A stretch of 64,000 nucleotides of DNA, from assembly GCF_037975245.1 (NCBI RefSeq), contig NC_092571.1:23109917-23173916 (forward strand), in the 5' to 3' direction. How positions within the stretch are numbered: the stretch's first letter is position 1; each line of letters starts with the position of its first letter. A model generated the notes under the pieces. The model did not search any database, was not told where the DNA came from, and saw only the letters and a list, made by a program, of their open reading frames with translations. Source of the DNA: Apostichopus japonicus (taxonomy: Eukaryota > Echinodermata > Holothuroidea > Aspidochirotida > Stichopodidae). Positions 36,221-51,000 of this stretch are shown piece by piece. Both the position numbers and the translations under genes were made by a program.

Positions 36221-37786
36221 ATACTGACAAATAGTTAAACTTACTTATGTATATATGGATCATAAAATAGCAACGGATAGTTAAACTTACTTATGAATAT
36301 ATGGGGCTTACATTACTTAGGAATATTTAAACTTACGTAAGAATATATGTGGCTTACAATACTTACAAATAGTTCAACTTACTTATGAATATCTGTGGCT
36401 TAAAATACTTAGAAATGGTTACACTTACTTATGTATATATGAGGCATAAAATACTAACAAATAGTTAGACTTACTTATGAATATCTGTGGCTTACAATAC
36501 TTCGGAACTGTTAAACTTACTTAATATGAATATCTGTCGCTTAAACTACTTCGGAATGGTTAAACTTACTTATGTATATCTGTGGCTTAAAATACCTAAG
36601 AATAGTAAAACTTACTTATGATAATCAGTGGCTTACAATAGTAACGAATAGTTAAACTAACTTATGAATATCTGTGGCTTACATAACTTACGAATAGTTA
36701 AACTTACGTAAGAATATCTGTAGCTTACAATACTCACAAATAGTTATATTTACTTATATATATATGAGGCATAAAATACCAAAGAATAGTTACACTTACT
36801 TATGCATATGTTTGGCTTACACTACTTAAAAATGGTTAAACTTACTTATGTATTTATGTGGCATAAAATACCACCGAATAGTTAAATTTAATTATGCATA
36901 TATGTGGCTTACATTACTTAGGAATATTTAAACTTACGTAATAATATGTGGCTAACAATACTTACAAAAAGTTAAACTTACTTATGAATATCTGTGGCTT
37001 ACGATACTGACAAATAGTTAAACTTACTTATGTATATATGGATCATAAAATACCAACGAATAGTTAAACTTACTTATGAATATATGGGGCTTACATTACT
37101 TAGGAATATTTAAACTTACGTAAGAATATATGTGGCTTACAATACTTACAAATAGTTCAACTTACTTATGAATATCTGTGGCTTAAAATACTTAGAAATG
37201 GTTACACTTACTTATGTATATATGAGGCATAAAATACTAACAAATAGTTAGACTTACTTATGAATATCTGTGGCTTACAATACTTCGGAACTGTTAAACT
37301 TACTTAATATGAATATCTGTCGCTTAAACTACTTCGGAATGGTTAAACTTACTTATGTATATCTGTGGCTTAAAATACCTAAGAATAGTAAAACTTACTT
37401 ATGATAATCAGTGGCTTACAATAGTAACGAATAGTTAAACTAACTTATGAATATCTGTGGCTTACATAACTTACGAATAGTTAAACTTACGTAAGAATAT
37501 CTGTAGCTTACAATACTCACAAATAGTTATATTTACTTATATATATATGAGGCATAAAATACCAAAGAATAGTTACACTTACTTATGCATATGTTTGGCT
37601 TACACTACTTAAAAATGGTTAAACTTACTTATGTATTTATGTGGCATAAAATACCACCGAATAGTTAAATTTAATTATGCATATATGTGGCTTACATTAC
37701 TTAGGAATATTTAAACTTACGTAATAATATGTGGCTAACAATACTTACAAAAAGTTAAACTTACTTATGAATATCTGTGGCTTACA
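36221..37786. repeat. 783-bp tandem duplication within array 1
   Basis: The sequence from 36,221 (ATACTGACAAATAGTT, then TATATATGGATCATAAAAT) recurs from 37,004. It is nearly identical over about 17 monomers. This is a second, independent higher-order period. Confidence 0.85.
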
Positions 37787-40272
37787 ATACCAAAGAATAG
37801 TTACACTTACTTATGCATATGTTTGGCTTACACTACTTAAAAATGGTTAAACTTACTTATGTATTTATGTGGCATAAAATACCACCGAATAGCTAAACTT
37901 ACTTATGAATGTATGTGGCTAACAATACTTACGAATAGTTAAACTTACGTAAGAATATCTGTGGTTTACAATACTAACGAATAGTTAAACTTACTTAATA
38001 TGAATACCTGTTGCTTAAAATACTTAGGAATAGTTAAACTTAATTATGAATAGAGGTGGCTCACAATCGTAACGAATTATTAAATTCACTTATAAATATA
38101 TGTGGCTTTAAATACCTACGAGTAGTTTAACTTACTTATAAATATATGTGGCTTAAAATACTTACAAATAGTTCAACTAACTTATGAATATCTGTGGCTT
38201 ACAATACTTACGAATAGTTAAACTTACTTATGTATATAGGTGCCTTACAATATACCTACGAATAGTTTAACTTACTTATACATATATTTGGCTTACACTA
38301 CTTAAGACTATGTAAACTTACTTAGGAATATCTGTGGCTAACAATACTTACGAATAGTTAAACTTACTTATAAATATATTTGGCGCACAATAGTTATGAA
38401 TGGTTAAACTTACTTATGAATATCTGTGGCTAACAATAGTTACAAATAGTTAAATTCACTTATAAATATATGTGGCTTAAAATACTTAGGAATAGTAAAA
38501 CTTACTTATGAATATCTGTGGCTTACAATACTTACGAATAGTTACACTTAATTATGAATATCTGTTGCTTACAATACCTATAAATAGGTAAACTTACTTA
38601 TGAATATCTGTGGTTTACCTTACTTACGAATAGTTAAACTTACTTTATATCTGTGGCTTACAATACTTATAAATGGTTAAACTTACTTATGAATATCTGT
38701 CGATTACAATACTTAGGAGTAGTTAAACTTACTTATGTATATATGTCGCTTACAATATACCTACGAATAGTTAAACTTACTTATGCCTATATTTGGCTTA
38801 CAATACTTATGAATGGTAAAACTTACTTAGGAATATCTATGGCTTAAAATACTAACGAATAGTTAATCTTACTTATGAATATCTGTGGAACTTTACTAAC
38901 GAATAGTTAAATTCACTTATCAATATATATATGTGGCTTAAAATGCTTAAGAATAGGTAAACTTACTTAGGAATATCTGTGGCTTACAAAACTTACGAAT
39001 AGTTAAACTTACTTATGAATATATGTGGCTTACAATCCTTAGGAATAGTTAAACTTACTTATAAATATCTGTCGCTTACAATACTTAGGATGAGTTAAAC
39101 TTACTTATGAATATCTGTGGCTTACAATACTATAGGAATAGTTAAACTTATTTATGAATATATGTGGCTTGCAATACTAAAGGAATAGTTCAACTTACTT
39201 ATGAATATCTGTCGCACACAATACTTAGGAATAGTTAAACTTAATTATGAATAGGGGTGGCTTACAACATACCTACGAATAGTTAAACTTACCTATGAAT
39301 ATCTGTGGTTTACCTTAATTATGTATAGTTAAATTCACATATAAATATATGTGGCTTAATATACTTATAAATAGTTAAATTCACTTATTATATATGTGGC
39401 TTACAATACTTAGGAATAGTTAAACTTACTTATAAATATATGTGCCTTAAAATACTTACAAATAGTTAAACTTACTTATGAATATGTGTGGCTTACAATA
39501 CTTACGAATAGTTTAAATTACTTATGTTTATAGGTGGATTACAATATACCGACGAATAGTTTAACTTACTTATACATATATTTGGCTTACAATATTTATG
39601 AATGGTTAAACTGACTTAGAAATATCTGTGGTTTACCTTACTTACGAATAGTTAAATTCACTAATGAATATGTGTGGCTTGAAATAGTAACAAATAGTTA
39701 AATTCACTATAATATGTGGCTTAAAATACCTAGGAATAGTTGAACTCACTTATGAATATCTGTGGCTTTCAATACATACGAATAGTTAAATTTACCTATG
39801 AATATATGTGGCTTACAATACATACGAATAGTTAAACTTACTTATGCATATATTTGCGCACAATACCTATGAATGGTTAAACTTACTTATGAATATCTGT
39901 GGCATACAATACTAACGAATAGTTGAACTAACTTATGAATATATGTGGCTTACAATACATACGAATAGCTAAACTTACTTATAAATATATGTGGCTTAAA
40001 ATACTTAGGAATAGTTAAACTTGCTTATGTATATGTGGCTTACAATATACCTTCGAATAGGTTAACTAACTTATGCATATATTTAGCGCATAATACTTGT
40101 GAATGGTTAAACTTACTAAGGAATATCTTTGGCTTACAAGACTTACGAATAGTTAACCTAACTATGAATATATGTGGTTTATATGTGGTTTACTTACGAA
40201 TAGTTAAATTCACTTAAAAATATATGGGGCCTAAAATACTTACGAATAGTTAAACTTACTTATGAATGTCTG

Positions 40273-40324
40273 TTACCATACTGTCATAAATGTCATTTAA
40301 TAAAGTAGAATAATAAATCGAAAT
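40273..40324. repeat. Boundary module from 46-bp to 8-bp satellite, copy 1
   Basis: TTACCATACTGTCATAAATG, then TCATTTAATAAAGTAGAAT and AATAAATCGAAATAAAATGG, marks the switch into the 8-bp array. The same module recurs at 53,253, 60,581, 62,201 and 62,825. It contains several AATAAA words. Confidence 0.92.
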
Positions 40325-41440
40325 AAAATGGTAGAATGGTAAAATGGTGAAATGGTAAAATGGTAAAATGGTAAAATGGTAAAATGGTAAAATGGTAAAA
40401 TGGTAAAATGGTAAAATGGTAAAATGGTAAAATGGTAAAATGGTAAAATGGTAAAATGGTAAAATGGTAAAATGGTAAAATGGTAAAAATGGTAAAAATG
40501 GTAAAAATGGTAAAAATGGTAAAAATGGTAAAATGGTAAAATGGTAAAATGGTAAAATGGTAAAATGGTAAAATGGTAAAATGGTAAAATGGTAAAATGG
40601 TAAAATGGTAAAATGGTCAAATGGTCAAATGGTCAAATGGTCAAATGGTCAAATGGTCAAATGGTCAAATGGTAAAATGGTCAAATGGTAAAATGGTCAA
40701 ATGGTAAAATGGTAAAATGGTAAAATGGTAAAATGGTAAAATGGTAAAATGGTAAAATGGTAAAATGGTAAAATGGTAAAATGGTAAAATGGTAAAATGG
40801 TAAAATGGTAAAATGGTAAAATGGTAAAATGGTAAAATGGTAAAATGGTAAAATGGTAAAATGGTAAAATGGTAAAATGGTAAAATGGTAAAATGGTAAA
40901 ATGGTAAAATGGTAAAATGGTAAAATAATAAAATAATAAAATGGTAAAATGGTAAAATAATAAAATAATAAAATAATAAAATAATAAAATAATAAAATGG
41001 TAAAATGGTAAAATGGTAAAATGGTAAAATGGTAAAATGGTAAAATGGTAAAATGGTAAAATGGTAAAATGGTAAAATGGTAAAATGGTAAAATGGTAAA
41101 ATGGTAAAATGGTAAAATGGTAAAATGGTAAAATGGTAAAATGGTAAAATGGTAAAATGGTAAAATGGTAAAATGGTAAAATGTTAAATTGTAAAATTGT
41201 AAAATTGTAAAATTGTAAAATTGTAAAATTGTAAAATTGTAAAATGGTAAAATGGTAAAATGGTAAAATGGTAAAATGGTAAAATGGTAAAAGGGTAAAA
41301 GGGTAAAAGGGTAAAAGGGTAAAAGGGTAAAAGGGTAAAAGGGTAAAAGGGTAAAAGGGTAAAAGGGTAAAAGGGTAAAAGGGTAATAGGGTAAAAGGGT
41401 AAAACGGTAAAAGGGTAAAAGGGCCAAGAGGTCAAGAGGT
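40325..41440. repeat. 8-bp array: AAATGGTA, AAATAATA, AAATTGTA and AAAAGGGT sub-blocks
   Basis: Mainly AAATGGTA units. Inserted sub-blocks are a 9-bp variant (about 40,487-40,530), AAATGGTC (about 40,617-40,670), AAATAATA (about 40,921-40,995), AAATTGTA (about 41,181-41,245), AAAAGGGT (about 41,291-41,420) and a short CAAGAGGT run. Each sub-block is internally homogeneous. Confidence 0.96.
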
Positions 41441-41984
41441 CAAGAGGTGAAATGGTGAAATGGTGAAATGGTGAAATGGTGAAATGGTGAAATGGTGAAA
41501 TGGTGAAATGGTGAAATGGTGAAATGGTGAAATGGTGAAATGGTGAAATGGTGAAATGGTGAAATGGTGAAATGGTGAAATGGTGAAATGGTGAAATGGT
41601 GAAATGGTGAAATGGTGAAATGGTGAAATGGTGAAATGGTGAAATGGTGAAATGGTGAAATGGTGAAATGGTGAAATGGTGAAATGGTGAAATGGTGAAA
41701 TGGTGAAATGGTGAAATGGTGAAATGGTGAAATGGTGAAATGGTGAAATGGTGAAATGGTGAAATGGTGAAATGGTGAAATGGTGAAATGGTGAAATGGT
41801 GAAATGGTGAAATGGTGAAATGGTGAAATGGTGAAATGGTGAAATGGTGAAATGGTGAAATGGTGAAATGGTGAAATGGTGAAATGGTGAAATGGTGAAA
41901 TGGTGAAATGGTGAAATGGTGAAGTGGTGAAGTGGTGAAGTGGTGAAATGGTGAAGTGGTGAAGTGGTGAAATGGTGAAATGAT
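41441..41984. repeat. Homogeneous AAATGGTG 8-bp array
   Basis: About 60 perfect AAATGGTG units and then a few AAGTGGTG units. The minus-strand open frame of FHHFTISP repeats is an artefact of the 8-bp unit. Confidence 0.97.
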
Positions 41985-42529
41985 CAAATGATCAGATGAT
42001 CAGATGATCAGATGATCAGATGATCAGATGATCAGATGATCAGATGATCAGATGATCAGATGATCAGATGATCAAATGATCAGATGATCAAATGATCAAA
42101 TGATCAAATGATCAAATGGTCAAATGATCAAATGGTCAAATGGTCAAATGGTCAAATGGTCAAATGGTCAAATGGTCAAATGGTCAAATGGTCAAATGGT
42201 CAAATGGTCAAATGATCAAATGGTCAAATAGTCAAATGGTCAAATGGTCAAATGGTCAAATGGTCAAATGGTCAAATGGTCAAATGGTCAAATGGTCAAA
42301 TGGTCAAATGGTCAAATGGTCAAATGGTCAAATGGTCAAATGGTCAAATGGTCAAATGGTCAAATGGTCAAATGGTCAAATGGTCAAATGGTCAAATGCT
42401 CAGATGCTCAGATGCTCAGATGCTCAGATGCTCAGATGATCAGATGATCAGATGCTCAGATGCTCAAATGCTCAAATGATCAAATGCTCAAATGCTCAAA
42501 TGCTCAAATGATCAAATGATCAAATGATC
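41985..42529. repeat. 8-bp array: AGATGATC, AAATGATC, AAATGGTC and AGATGCTC sub-blocks
   Basis: An AGATGATC run (to about 42,075) and a few AAATGATC lead into about 34 AAATGGTC units (about 42,111-42,397). AGATGCTC, AAATGCTC and AAATGATC follow. The order is nearly that of the first 8-bp region at 28,885-29,640. Confidence 0.95.
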
Positions 42530-42717
42530 AAATGGTAAAGTAATAAAATGATAAAATGATCAAATGGTTAAATGGTAAAGTGGTGAAATGGTGAAATGAT
42601 GACATGATGAAATGATGATATGATGAAATGATGAAATGGTAAAATGGTGAAATTTTCAAATGGTAAAGTGACATTATGACATTTATGAGAGTAGCGACAG
42701 TATTATTAGTGACATTA
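42530..42717. repeat. Boundary module from 8-bp to 46-bp satellite, copy 2
   Basis: The same ordered words as copy 1, including AAATTTTCAAATGGTAAAG, TGACATTATGACATTTATG and a GACAGTATTATTAGTGACAT variant. It is followed by the first 46-bp monomer. Confidence 0.9.
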
Positions 42718-45700
42718 CTTTTGAATATCTGTGGCTTATAATACTTACGAATAGTTAAACTTACTTATGAATATCTGTGGCTTGCAATACTTACGAATAG
42801 TTAAACTTACTTATGAATATCTGTTGCTTACAATAGTAACGAATAGTTAAATGCATTTATAAATATATGTGGCTTAAAATACTTAGGAATAGTTAAACTT
42901 ACTTATAAATATCTGTGGCTTACAAAACTTACGAATAGTTAAACTTACGAATGAATATCTGTGGCTTACAATACTTACGAATAGTTAAACTTACTTATGT
43001 ATATATATAGCTAACAATATACCTACGAATAGTTTAACTTACTTATGCATATAGGTGGCTAACAATATACCTACGAATGGTTAAACTTACTTAGAAATAT
43101 CTGTGGTTGACCTTACTTATGAATAGTTAAATTCACTTGTGAATATATGTGGCTTACAATAGTAAAAAATATGTAAATTCACTTATAAATATATGTGGCT
43201 TAAAATACTTAGGAATAGTTAAACTTACTTATGAATATATGTGGCTAACAATACTTATGAATAGTTAAACTAACATATATGTATACGTGGCTTACAATAC
43301 TTACGAATAGTTAAACTTAATTATGAATATCCACGGCTTACAATAGTAACGAATAGTTAAATTCACTTATAAATATTGGTGGCTTCAAATACTTACGAAA
43401 AGTTAAACTAACTTATGAATATCTGTGGCTTACAATATACCTACGAATAGTCAAACATACTTATGCATTTATTTGGCTACCAATACTAATAAATGGTTAA
43501 ACCTACTTAGGAATATCTGTGGATTACAATACTTACGAATAGTCAGTGTTGATTATAGATATATTTGGCTTACAATACTTTGGAATAGTTAAACTATAAA
43601 TACAAAGAGTTAAAATTACTTATGAATATCTGTGGCTTACAATCCTTAGGAATAGTTAAACTTTCTTAGGAAGATCTGTCGCCTACAATACTTAGGATGA
43701 GTTAAACTTACTTAAAATACCTACGAATAGTTAAATTTACTTATGAATGTCTGTGGCTTTCAATACTTACGAATAGTTTAACTTACGTATGAATATCTGT
43801 GGCTTACAATCCTTAGGAGAAGTTAAACTTACTTATGAATATCTGTCGCTTACAATACTAAGGATGAGTTAAACTTAATTATGAATATATGGGACTTAAA
43901 ATACCTACGAATAGTTAAACTTACTTATGAATATCTGTCGCTTACAATACTAAAGGAATAGTTCAACTTACTTATGAATATCTGTCGCTTTCAATACTTA
44001 GGAATAGTGAAACTTAATTATAAATAGAGGTTGCTTACAATACACCTACGAATAGTTAAACTTACTTATGAATATATGTGGTTTACCTAACTTATGTATA
44101 GTAAAATTCACTTATAAATATATGTGGCTTAGAATACTTATAAATAGTTAAACTTACTGATGAAAATCTGTGGTTTACAATACTTATGAATGGTTAAACT
44201 TACTTAGGAATATATGTGGCTTACAATCCTTAGGAATAGTTAAACTTACTTATGAATATCTGTCGCTTATAATACATAGGATGAGTTAAACTTAATTATG
44301 CATATCTGTGGCTTAAAATACCTACGAATAGTTAAACTTACTTATGAATATCAGTGGCTCACAATAGTAGCGAATAGTTAAACTTACTTATGAATTTCTG
44401 TGGCTTAAAATACCTACTTATGAATATCTGTGGCTTACAATACTTACGAATAGTTTAACTTACTTATGAATATATGTGGCTTACAATACATAAGGAATAG
44501 TTAAACTTAATTATGAATATAGGTGGCTTACAATATACCTACGAATAGTTAAACTTACTTATGAATATATGTGGCTTACAATACAAAAGGAATAGTTAAA
44601 CTTACTTATGAATATATGTCGCTTACAATATACCTAGGAATAGTTAAACTTACTTATGAATATCTGTGGTTGACCTTACTAATGTATAGTTAAATTCACT
44701 TATAAATATATGTGGCTTAAAATACTTATAAATAGTTAAACTTACTTATGAATATCTGTGGCTTACAATACTTATGAATGGTTAAACTTACTTATGAATA
44801 TCTGTGGCTTACAATACTTAGAAATAGTTAAACTTACTTATGAAATCTGTTGCCTAAATTACCTACGAACAGTTAAACTTAGTTATGAATATCTGTGGCT
44901 CACATTCGTAACGAATAGAAATTCACGTATAAGTATATATGGCTTTAAAAACCTACGAATGGTTAAACTTACTTAGAAATTTCTGTGGCTTAAAATACTT
45001 ACGAATAGTTAAACTAACTTATGAATATATGTGGCTTACAATACTTACGAATAGTTAACTTACTTATGAATATCTGTGGCTTACAATATACCTACGAATA
45101 GTTTAACTTACTTATGCATATATTTGACGCATAATACTTGTGAATGGTTAAACTTACTAAGGAATATCTTTAGCTTACAATACTTACGAATAGTTAAAAT
45201 TACTTATGAATATATGTGGTTTACAATACTTTAGAATAGTTCAACTTACTTATGAATAGCTGTCGCTTACAATACTTTAGAATAGTTAAACTTACTTATG
45301 AATATCTGTGGCTTAGAATACCTACGAATAGGTAAACTTACTTATGAATATCTGTGGTTTACTTTACTTACGAATAGTTAACTTCACTTATAAATATATG
45401 AGGCTTAAAATACTTACGAATAGGTAAACTTACTTATGAATATCTGTGGTTTACTTTACTTACGAATAGTTAACTTCACTTATAAATATATGAGGCTTAA
45501 AATACTTACGAATAGTTAAACTTACTTATGAATATCTGTGGTTTACTTTACTTACGAATAGTTAACTTCACTTATAAATATATGAGGCTTAAAATACTTA
45601 CGAATAGTTAAACTTACTTATGAATATCTTTGGCTTACAATACTTTCGAATAGTTAAACTTATTTATGAATATATGTGGCTTACAATACTTTCGAATAGT

Positions 45701-45967
45701 TAAACTTACTTATGTATATTTGTGGCTTAAAATACCTAAGAATATTTAAACTTACTTATGAATATCTTTGGCTTACAATACTTTCGAATAGTTAAACTTA
45801 TTTATGAATATATGTGGCTTACAATACTTACGAATAGTTAAACTTACTTATGTATATTTGTGGCTTAAAATACCTAAGAATATTTAAACTTACGTAAGAA
45901 TATCTGTGGCTTAAAATACTTAGGAATAGTTAAAATTACTTAATATGAATATCTGTTGTATTGTCCC

Positions 45968-46150
45968 GTAGCATGATAGCATGGTAGCACGGTAGCTCGG
46001 TAGCATGGAAGCATGGTAGCATGGTAGCAATGTAGCAATGTAGCAAGGTTCCATGGTACTATGGTAGCATGGCAGAATGGTAGCAATGTAGCAATGCAGC
46101 ATGGTAGCATGGTAGCATGGTAGCAAGGTAGCATGGTAGCATGGTAGCAT
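45968..46150. repeat. Embedded ATGGTAGC module, copy 2
   Basis: Nearly identical to copy 1 but with GGTAGCATGGCAG, a variant shared with copy 3. The flanks GTATTGTCCC and CATGTCAGGATAC are the same. Confidence 0.95.
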
Positions 46151-47818
46151 GTCAGGATACATATCTGTGACTTACAATACTTAGGAATGGTTAAACTTAA
46201 TTAAGTATATCTGTGGCTTAAAATACCAAAGAATAGTTAAACTTACTTATGAATATCTGTGGCTTACAATATTTACGAATAGTTAAACTTACTTATGAAT
46301 AACTGTTGTTTACCTTACTTACGAAAAGTTAAATTCTCTTATAAATATATGTGGCTTACAATACTTACAAATAGTTAAACTTACTTATGCATATGTGGCT
46401 TACGATACTGACAAATAGTTAATCTTACTTATGTATATATGTGGCTTACAATACCAACGAATAGTTAAACTTACTTACGCATATATGTGGCTTACATTAC
46501 TTAGGAATATTTAAACTTACGTAAAACTATGTGGCTACCAATACTTACAAATAGTTAAACTTACGTATGAATTCTTGTGGCTTAGAACACTCACGTATAG
46601 TTAAACTTACTTATGAATATCTGTGGCTTACAATACTAAGGAATAGTTAAACTTACGTATGAATATCTGTCGCTTAAAATACTTAGGAATGGTTTAGCTT
46701 ACTTATGTATCTCTGTGGCTTAAAATACCTAAGAATGTTTAAACTTACTTATGAATATCTGTGGCTTATAATAGTAACGAATAGTTAAAGTTACTTATGA
46801 ATATCTCTTTTTAACTTACTTACGAAAAGTTAAATTCACTTATAAATATATGTGGCTTAAAATACCTAAGAATAGATAAACTTACTTATGCATATGTGGC
46901 TTACGATACTGACAAATAGTTAATCTTACTTACGTATATATGTGGCTTACAATACCAACGAATAGTTAAACTTAATTATGCATATATGTGGCTTACATTA
47001 CTTAGGAATATTTAAACTTACGTAATAATATGTGGCTAACAATACTTACAAAAAGTGAAACTTACTTATGAATATCTGTGGCTTACAATACTAAGGAATA
47101 GTTAAACTTACTTATGAATATCTGTCGCTTAAAACACTTAGGAATGGTTTAACTTACTTATGTATATCTGTGGCTTAAAATACCTAAGAATGTTTAAACT
47201 TACTTATGAATATATGAGGCTTATAATAGTAACGAATAGTTAAAGTTACTAATGAATATCTCTTTTTAACTTACGAATAGTTAAATTCACTTATAAATAT
47301 ATGTGGCTTAAAATACTTAAGAATAGATAAACTTACTTATGCATATGTGGCTTACGATACTGACAAATAGTTAAACTTACTTATGTATATATGGATCATA
47401 AAATACCAACGAATAGTTAAACTTATGAATATCTGTCGCTTGCAATATTTATGAATAGTTAAACTTACTTATGAATATCTGTGGCTTAAACTACCTACGT
47501 ATAGTTAAACTTAGTTATGAATATCTGTGGCTCACATTCGTAACGAATAGTTAAATTCACTTATAAATATATGAGGCTTAAAATACTTACGAATAGTTAA
47601 ACTTACTTATGAATATCTGTGGCTTACAATACTTTCGAATAGTTAAACTTATTTATGAATATATGTGGCTTACAATACTTACGAATAGTTAAACTTACTT
47701 ATGTATATTTGTGGCTTAAAATACCTAAGAATATTTAAACTTACGTAAGAATATCTGTGGCTTAAAATACTTAGGAATAGTTAAACTTACTTAATATGAA
47801 TACCTATTGTATTGTCCC

Positions 47819-48001
47819 GTAGCATGATAGCATGGTAGCACGGTAGCTCGGTAGCATGGAAGCATGGTAGCATGGTAGCAATGTAGCAATGTAGCAAGGT
47901 TCCATGGTACTATGGTAGCATGGCAGAATGGTAGCAATGTAGCAATGCAGCATGGTAGCATGGTAGCATGGTAGCAAGGTAGCATGGTAGCATGGTAGCA
48001 T
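47819..48001. repeat. Embedded ATGGTAGC module, copy 3
   Basis: The same block and flanks, 1,851 bp after copy 2. It carries the copy-2 variant, which points to a local duplication of a ~1.85 kb stretch of array 2. Confidence 0.95.
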
Positions 48002-51000
48002 GTCAGGATACATATCTGTGACTTACAATACTTAGGAATGGTTAAACTTAATTAAGTATATCTGTGTCTTAAAATACTTAAGAATAGCTAAACTTACTTA
48101 TGCATATGTGGCTTACGATACTGACAAATAGTTAATCTTACTTATGTATATATGTGGCTTACAATACCAACGAAAAGTTAAACTTACTTATGCATATATG
48201 TGGCTTACATTACTTAGGAATATTTAAACTTACGTAATAATATGTGGCTAACAATACTTACAAAAAGTGAAACTTACTTATGAATATCTGTGGCTTACAA
48301 TACTAAGGAATAGTTAAACTTACTTATGAATATCTGTCGCTTAAAATACTTAGGAATGGTTTAGCTTACTTATGTATATCTGTGGCTTAAAATACCTAAG
48401 AATGTTTAGACTTACTTATGAATATCTGTGGCTTATAATAGTAACGAATAGTTAAAGTTACTTATGAATATCTCTTTTTAACTTACTTACGAATAGTTAA
48501 ATTCACTTATAAATATATGTGGCTTAAAATACTTAAGAATAGATAAACTTACTTATGCATATGTGGCTTACGATACTGACAAATAGTTAATCTTACTTAC
48601 GTATATATGTGGCTTACAATACCAACGAATAGTTAAACTTAATTATACATATATGTGGCTTACATTACTTAGGAATATTTAAACTTACGTAATAATATGT
48701 GGCTAACAATACTTACAAAAAGTTAAACTTACTTATGAATATCTGTGGCTTACAATACTAAGGAATAGTTAAACTTACTTATGAATATCTGTCGCTTAAA
48801 ATACTAAGGAATGGTTTAGCTTACTTATGTATATCTGTGGCTTAAAATACCTAAGAATGTTTAAACTTACTTATGAATATCTGTGGCTTATAATAGTAAC
48901 GAATAGTTAAAGTTACTTATGAATATCTCTTTTTAACTTACTTTCGAATAGTTAAATTCACTTATAAATATATGTGGCTTAAAATACTTAAGAATAGATA
49001 AACTTACTTATGCATATGTGGCTTACGATACTGACAAATAGTTAATCTTACTTACGTATATATGTGGCTTACAATACCAACGAATAGTTAAACTTAATTA
49101 TGCATATATGTGGCTTACATTACTTAGGAATATTTAAACTTACGTAAAAATATGTGGCTAACAATACTTACAAAAAGTTAAACTTAGTTATGAATATCTG
49201 TGGCTTACAATACTAAGGAATAGTTAAACTTACTTATGAATATCTGTCGCTTAAAATATTTAGGAATGGTTTAGCTTACTTATGTATATCTGTGGCTTAA
49301 AATACCTAAGAATGTTTAAACTTACTTATGAATATCTGTGGCTTATAATAGTAACGAATAGTTAAAGTTACTTATGAATATCTCTTTTTAACTTACCTAC
49401 GAATAGTTAAATTCACTTATAAATATATGTGGCTTAAAATACTTAAGAATAGATACACTTACTTATGCATATGTGGCTTACGATACTGACAAATAGTTAA
49501 ACTTACTAATGTATATATGTGGCATAAAATACCAACGAATAGTTAAACTTACTTATGAATTTATGAGGCTTATAATAGTAACGAATAGTTAAAGTTACTA
49601 ATGAATATCTCTTTTTAACTTACTTACGAATAGTTAAATTCACTTATAAATATCTGTGGCTTAAAATACTTAGAAATGGTTACACTTACTTATGTATATA
49701 TGAGGCATAAAATACTAACAAATAGTTAGACTTACTTATGAATATCTGTGGCTTACAATACTTAGGAACTGTTAAACTTACTTAATATGAATATCTGTCG
49801 CTTAAACTACTTCGGAATGGTTAAACTTACTTATGTATATCTGTGGCTTAAAATACCTAAGAATAGTAAAACTTACTTATGATAATCTGTGGCTTACAAT
49901 AGTAACGAATAGTTAAACTAACTTATGAATATCTGTGGCTTACATAACTTACGAATAGTTAAACTTACGTAAGAATATCTGTAGCTTACAATACTCACAA
50001 ATAGTTAAATTTACTTATATATATATGAGGCATAAAATACCAAAGAATAGTTACACTTACTTATGCATATGTTTGGCTTACAATACTTACAAATGGTTAA
50101 ACTTACTTATGTATTTATGTGGCATAAAATACCACCGGATAGCTAAACTTACTTATGAATGTATGTGGCTAACAATACTTACGAATAGTTAAACTTACGT
50201 AAGAATATCTGTGGCTTACAATACTAACGAATAGTTAAACTTACTTAATATGAATACCTGTTGCTTAAAATACTTAGGAATAGTTAAACTTACTTATGAA
50301 TAGAGGTGGCTCACAATCGTAACGAATTATAGAATTCACTTATAAATATATGTGGCTTTAAATACCTACGAGTAGTTTAACTTACTTATAAATATATGTT
50401 GCTTAAAATACTTACAAATAGTTCAACTAACTTATGAATATCTGTGGCTTACAATACTTACGAATAGTTAAACTTACTTATGAATATAGGTGCCTTACAA
50501 TATACCTACGAATAGTTTAACTAACTTATACATATATTTGGCTTACACAACTTAAGACTATGTAAACTTACTTAGGTATATCTATGGCTAACAATACTTA
50601 CGAATAGTTAAACTTACTTATAAATATATTTGGCGCACAATAGTTATGAATGGTTAAACTTACTTATGAATATCTGTGGTTAACAATAGTTACGAATAGT
50701 TAAATTCACTTATAAATATATGTGGCTTAAAATACTTAGGAATAGTAAAACTTACTTATGGATATCTGTGGCTTACAATACTTACGAATAGTTACACTTA
50801 ATTATGAATATCTGTTGCTTACAATACCTACAAATAGGTAAACTTACTTATGAATATCTGTGGTTTACCTTACGAATAGTTAAACTTACTTTATATCTGT
50901 GGCTTACAATACTTACAAATGGTTAAACTTACTTATGAATATCACTCGATTACAATACTTAGGAGAAGTTATACTTACTTATGTATATAGGTCGCTTACA

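Larger units (their letters stand above)
29821..40272. repeat. 46-bp satellite array 1 (about 10.4 kb)
   Basis: Tandem monomers of about 46 bp with core words GAATATCTGTGGCTTAC, ACTTACGAATAGTTAAAC and TTACTTAT. Length divided by period gives roughly 225 monomers. Monomers differ by substitutions (TCTGTGG or TATGTGG, CTTAC or CTTAAA) and small indels. Between about 34,546 and 36,000 they are organised in ~455-bp higher-order repeats. A 783-bp duplication lies at 36,221-37,786. No genes are present; small open frames are chance. Confidence 0.96.

Noticed and set aside
38653-38847. Short open frames starting MAYNTYKW within the 46-bp arrays
   Set aside because: Chance stop-free runs of mutated monomers. 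The homologous frames at 50,899 and 44,758 reflect array duplication and not coding constraint.
29821-40272. CRISPR-like or telomeric array
   Set aside because: 46-bp monomers are contiguous without unique spacers, the context is eukaryotic, and no TTAGGG-type unit is present.
40297-41987. Minus-strand open frames of 107-267 codons (FYHFTILP, FHHFTISP repeats)
   Set aside because: Satellite artefacts of the 8-bp unit; not genes.
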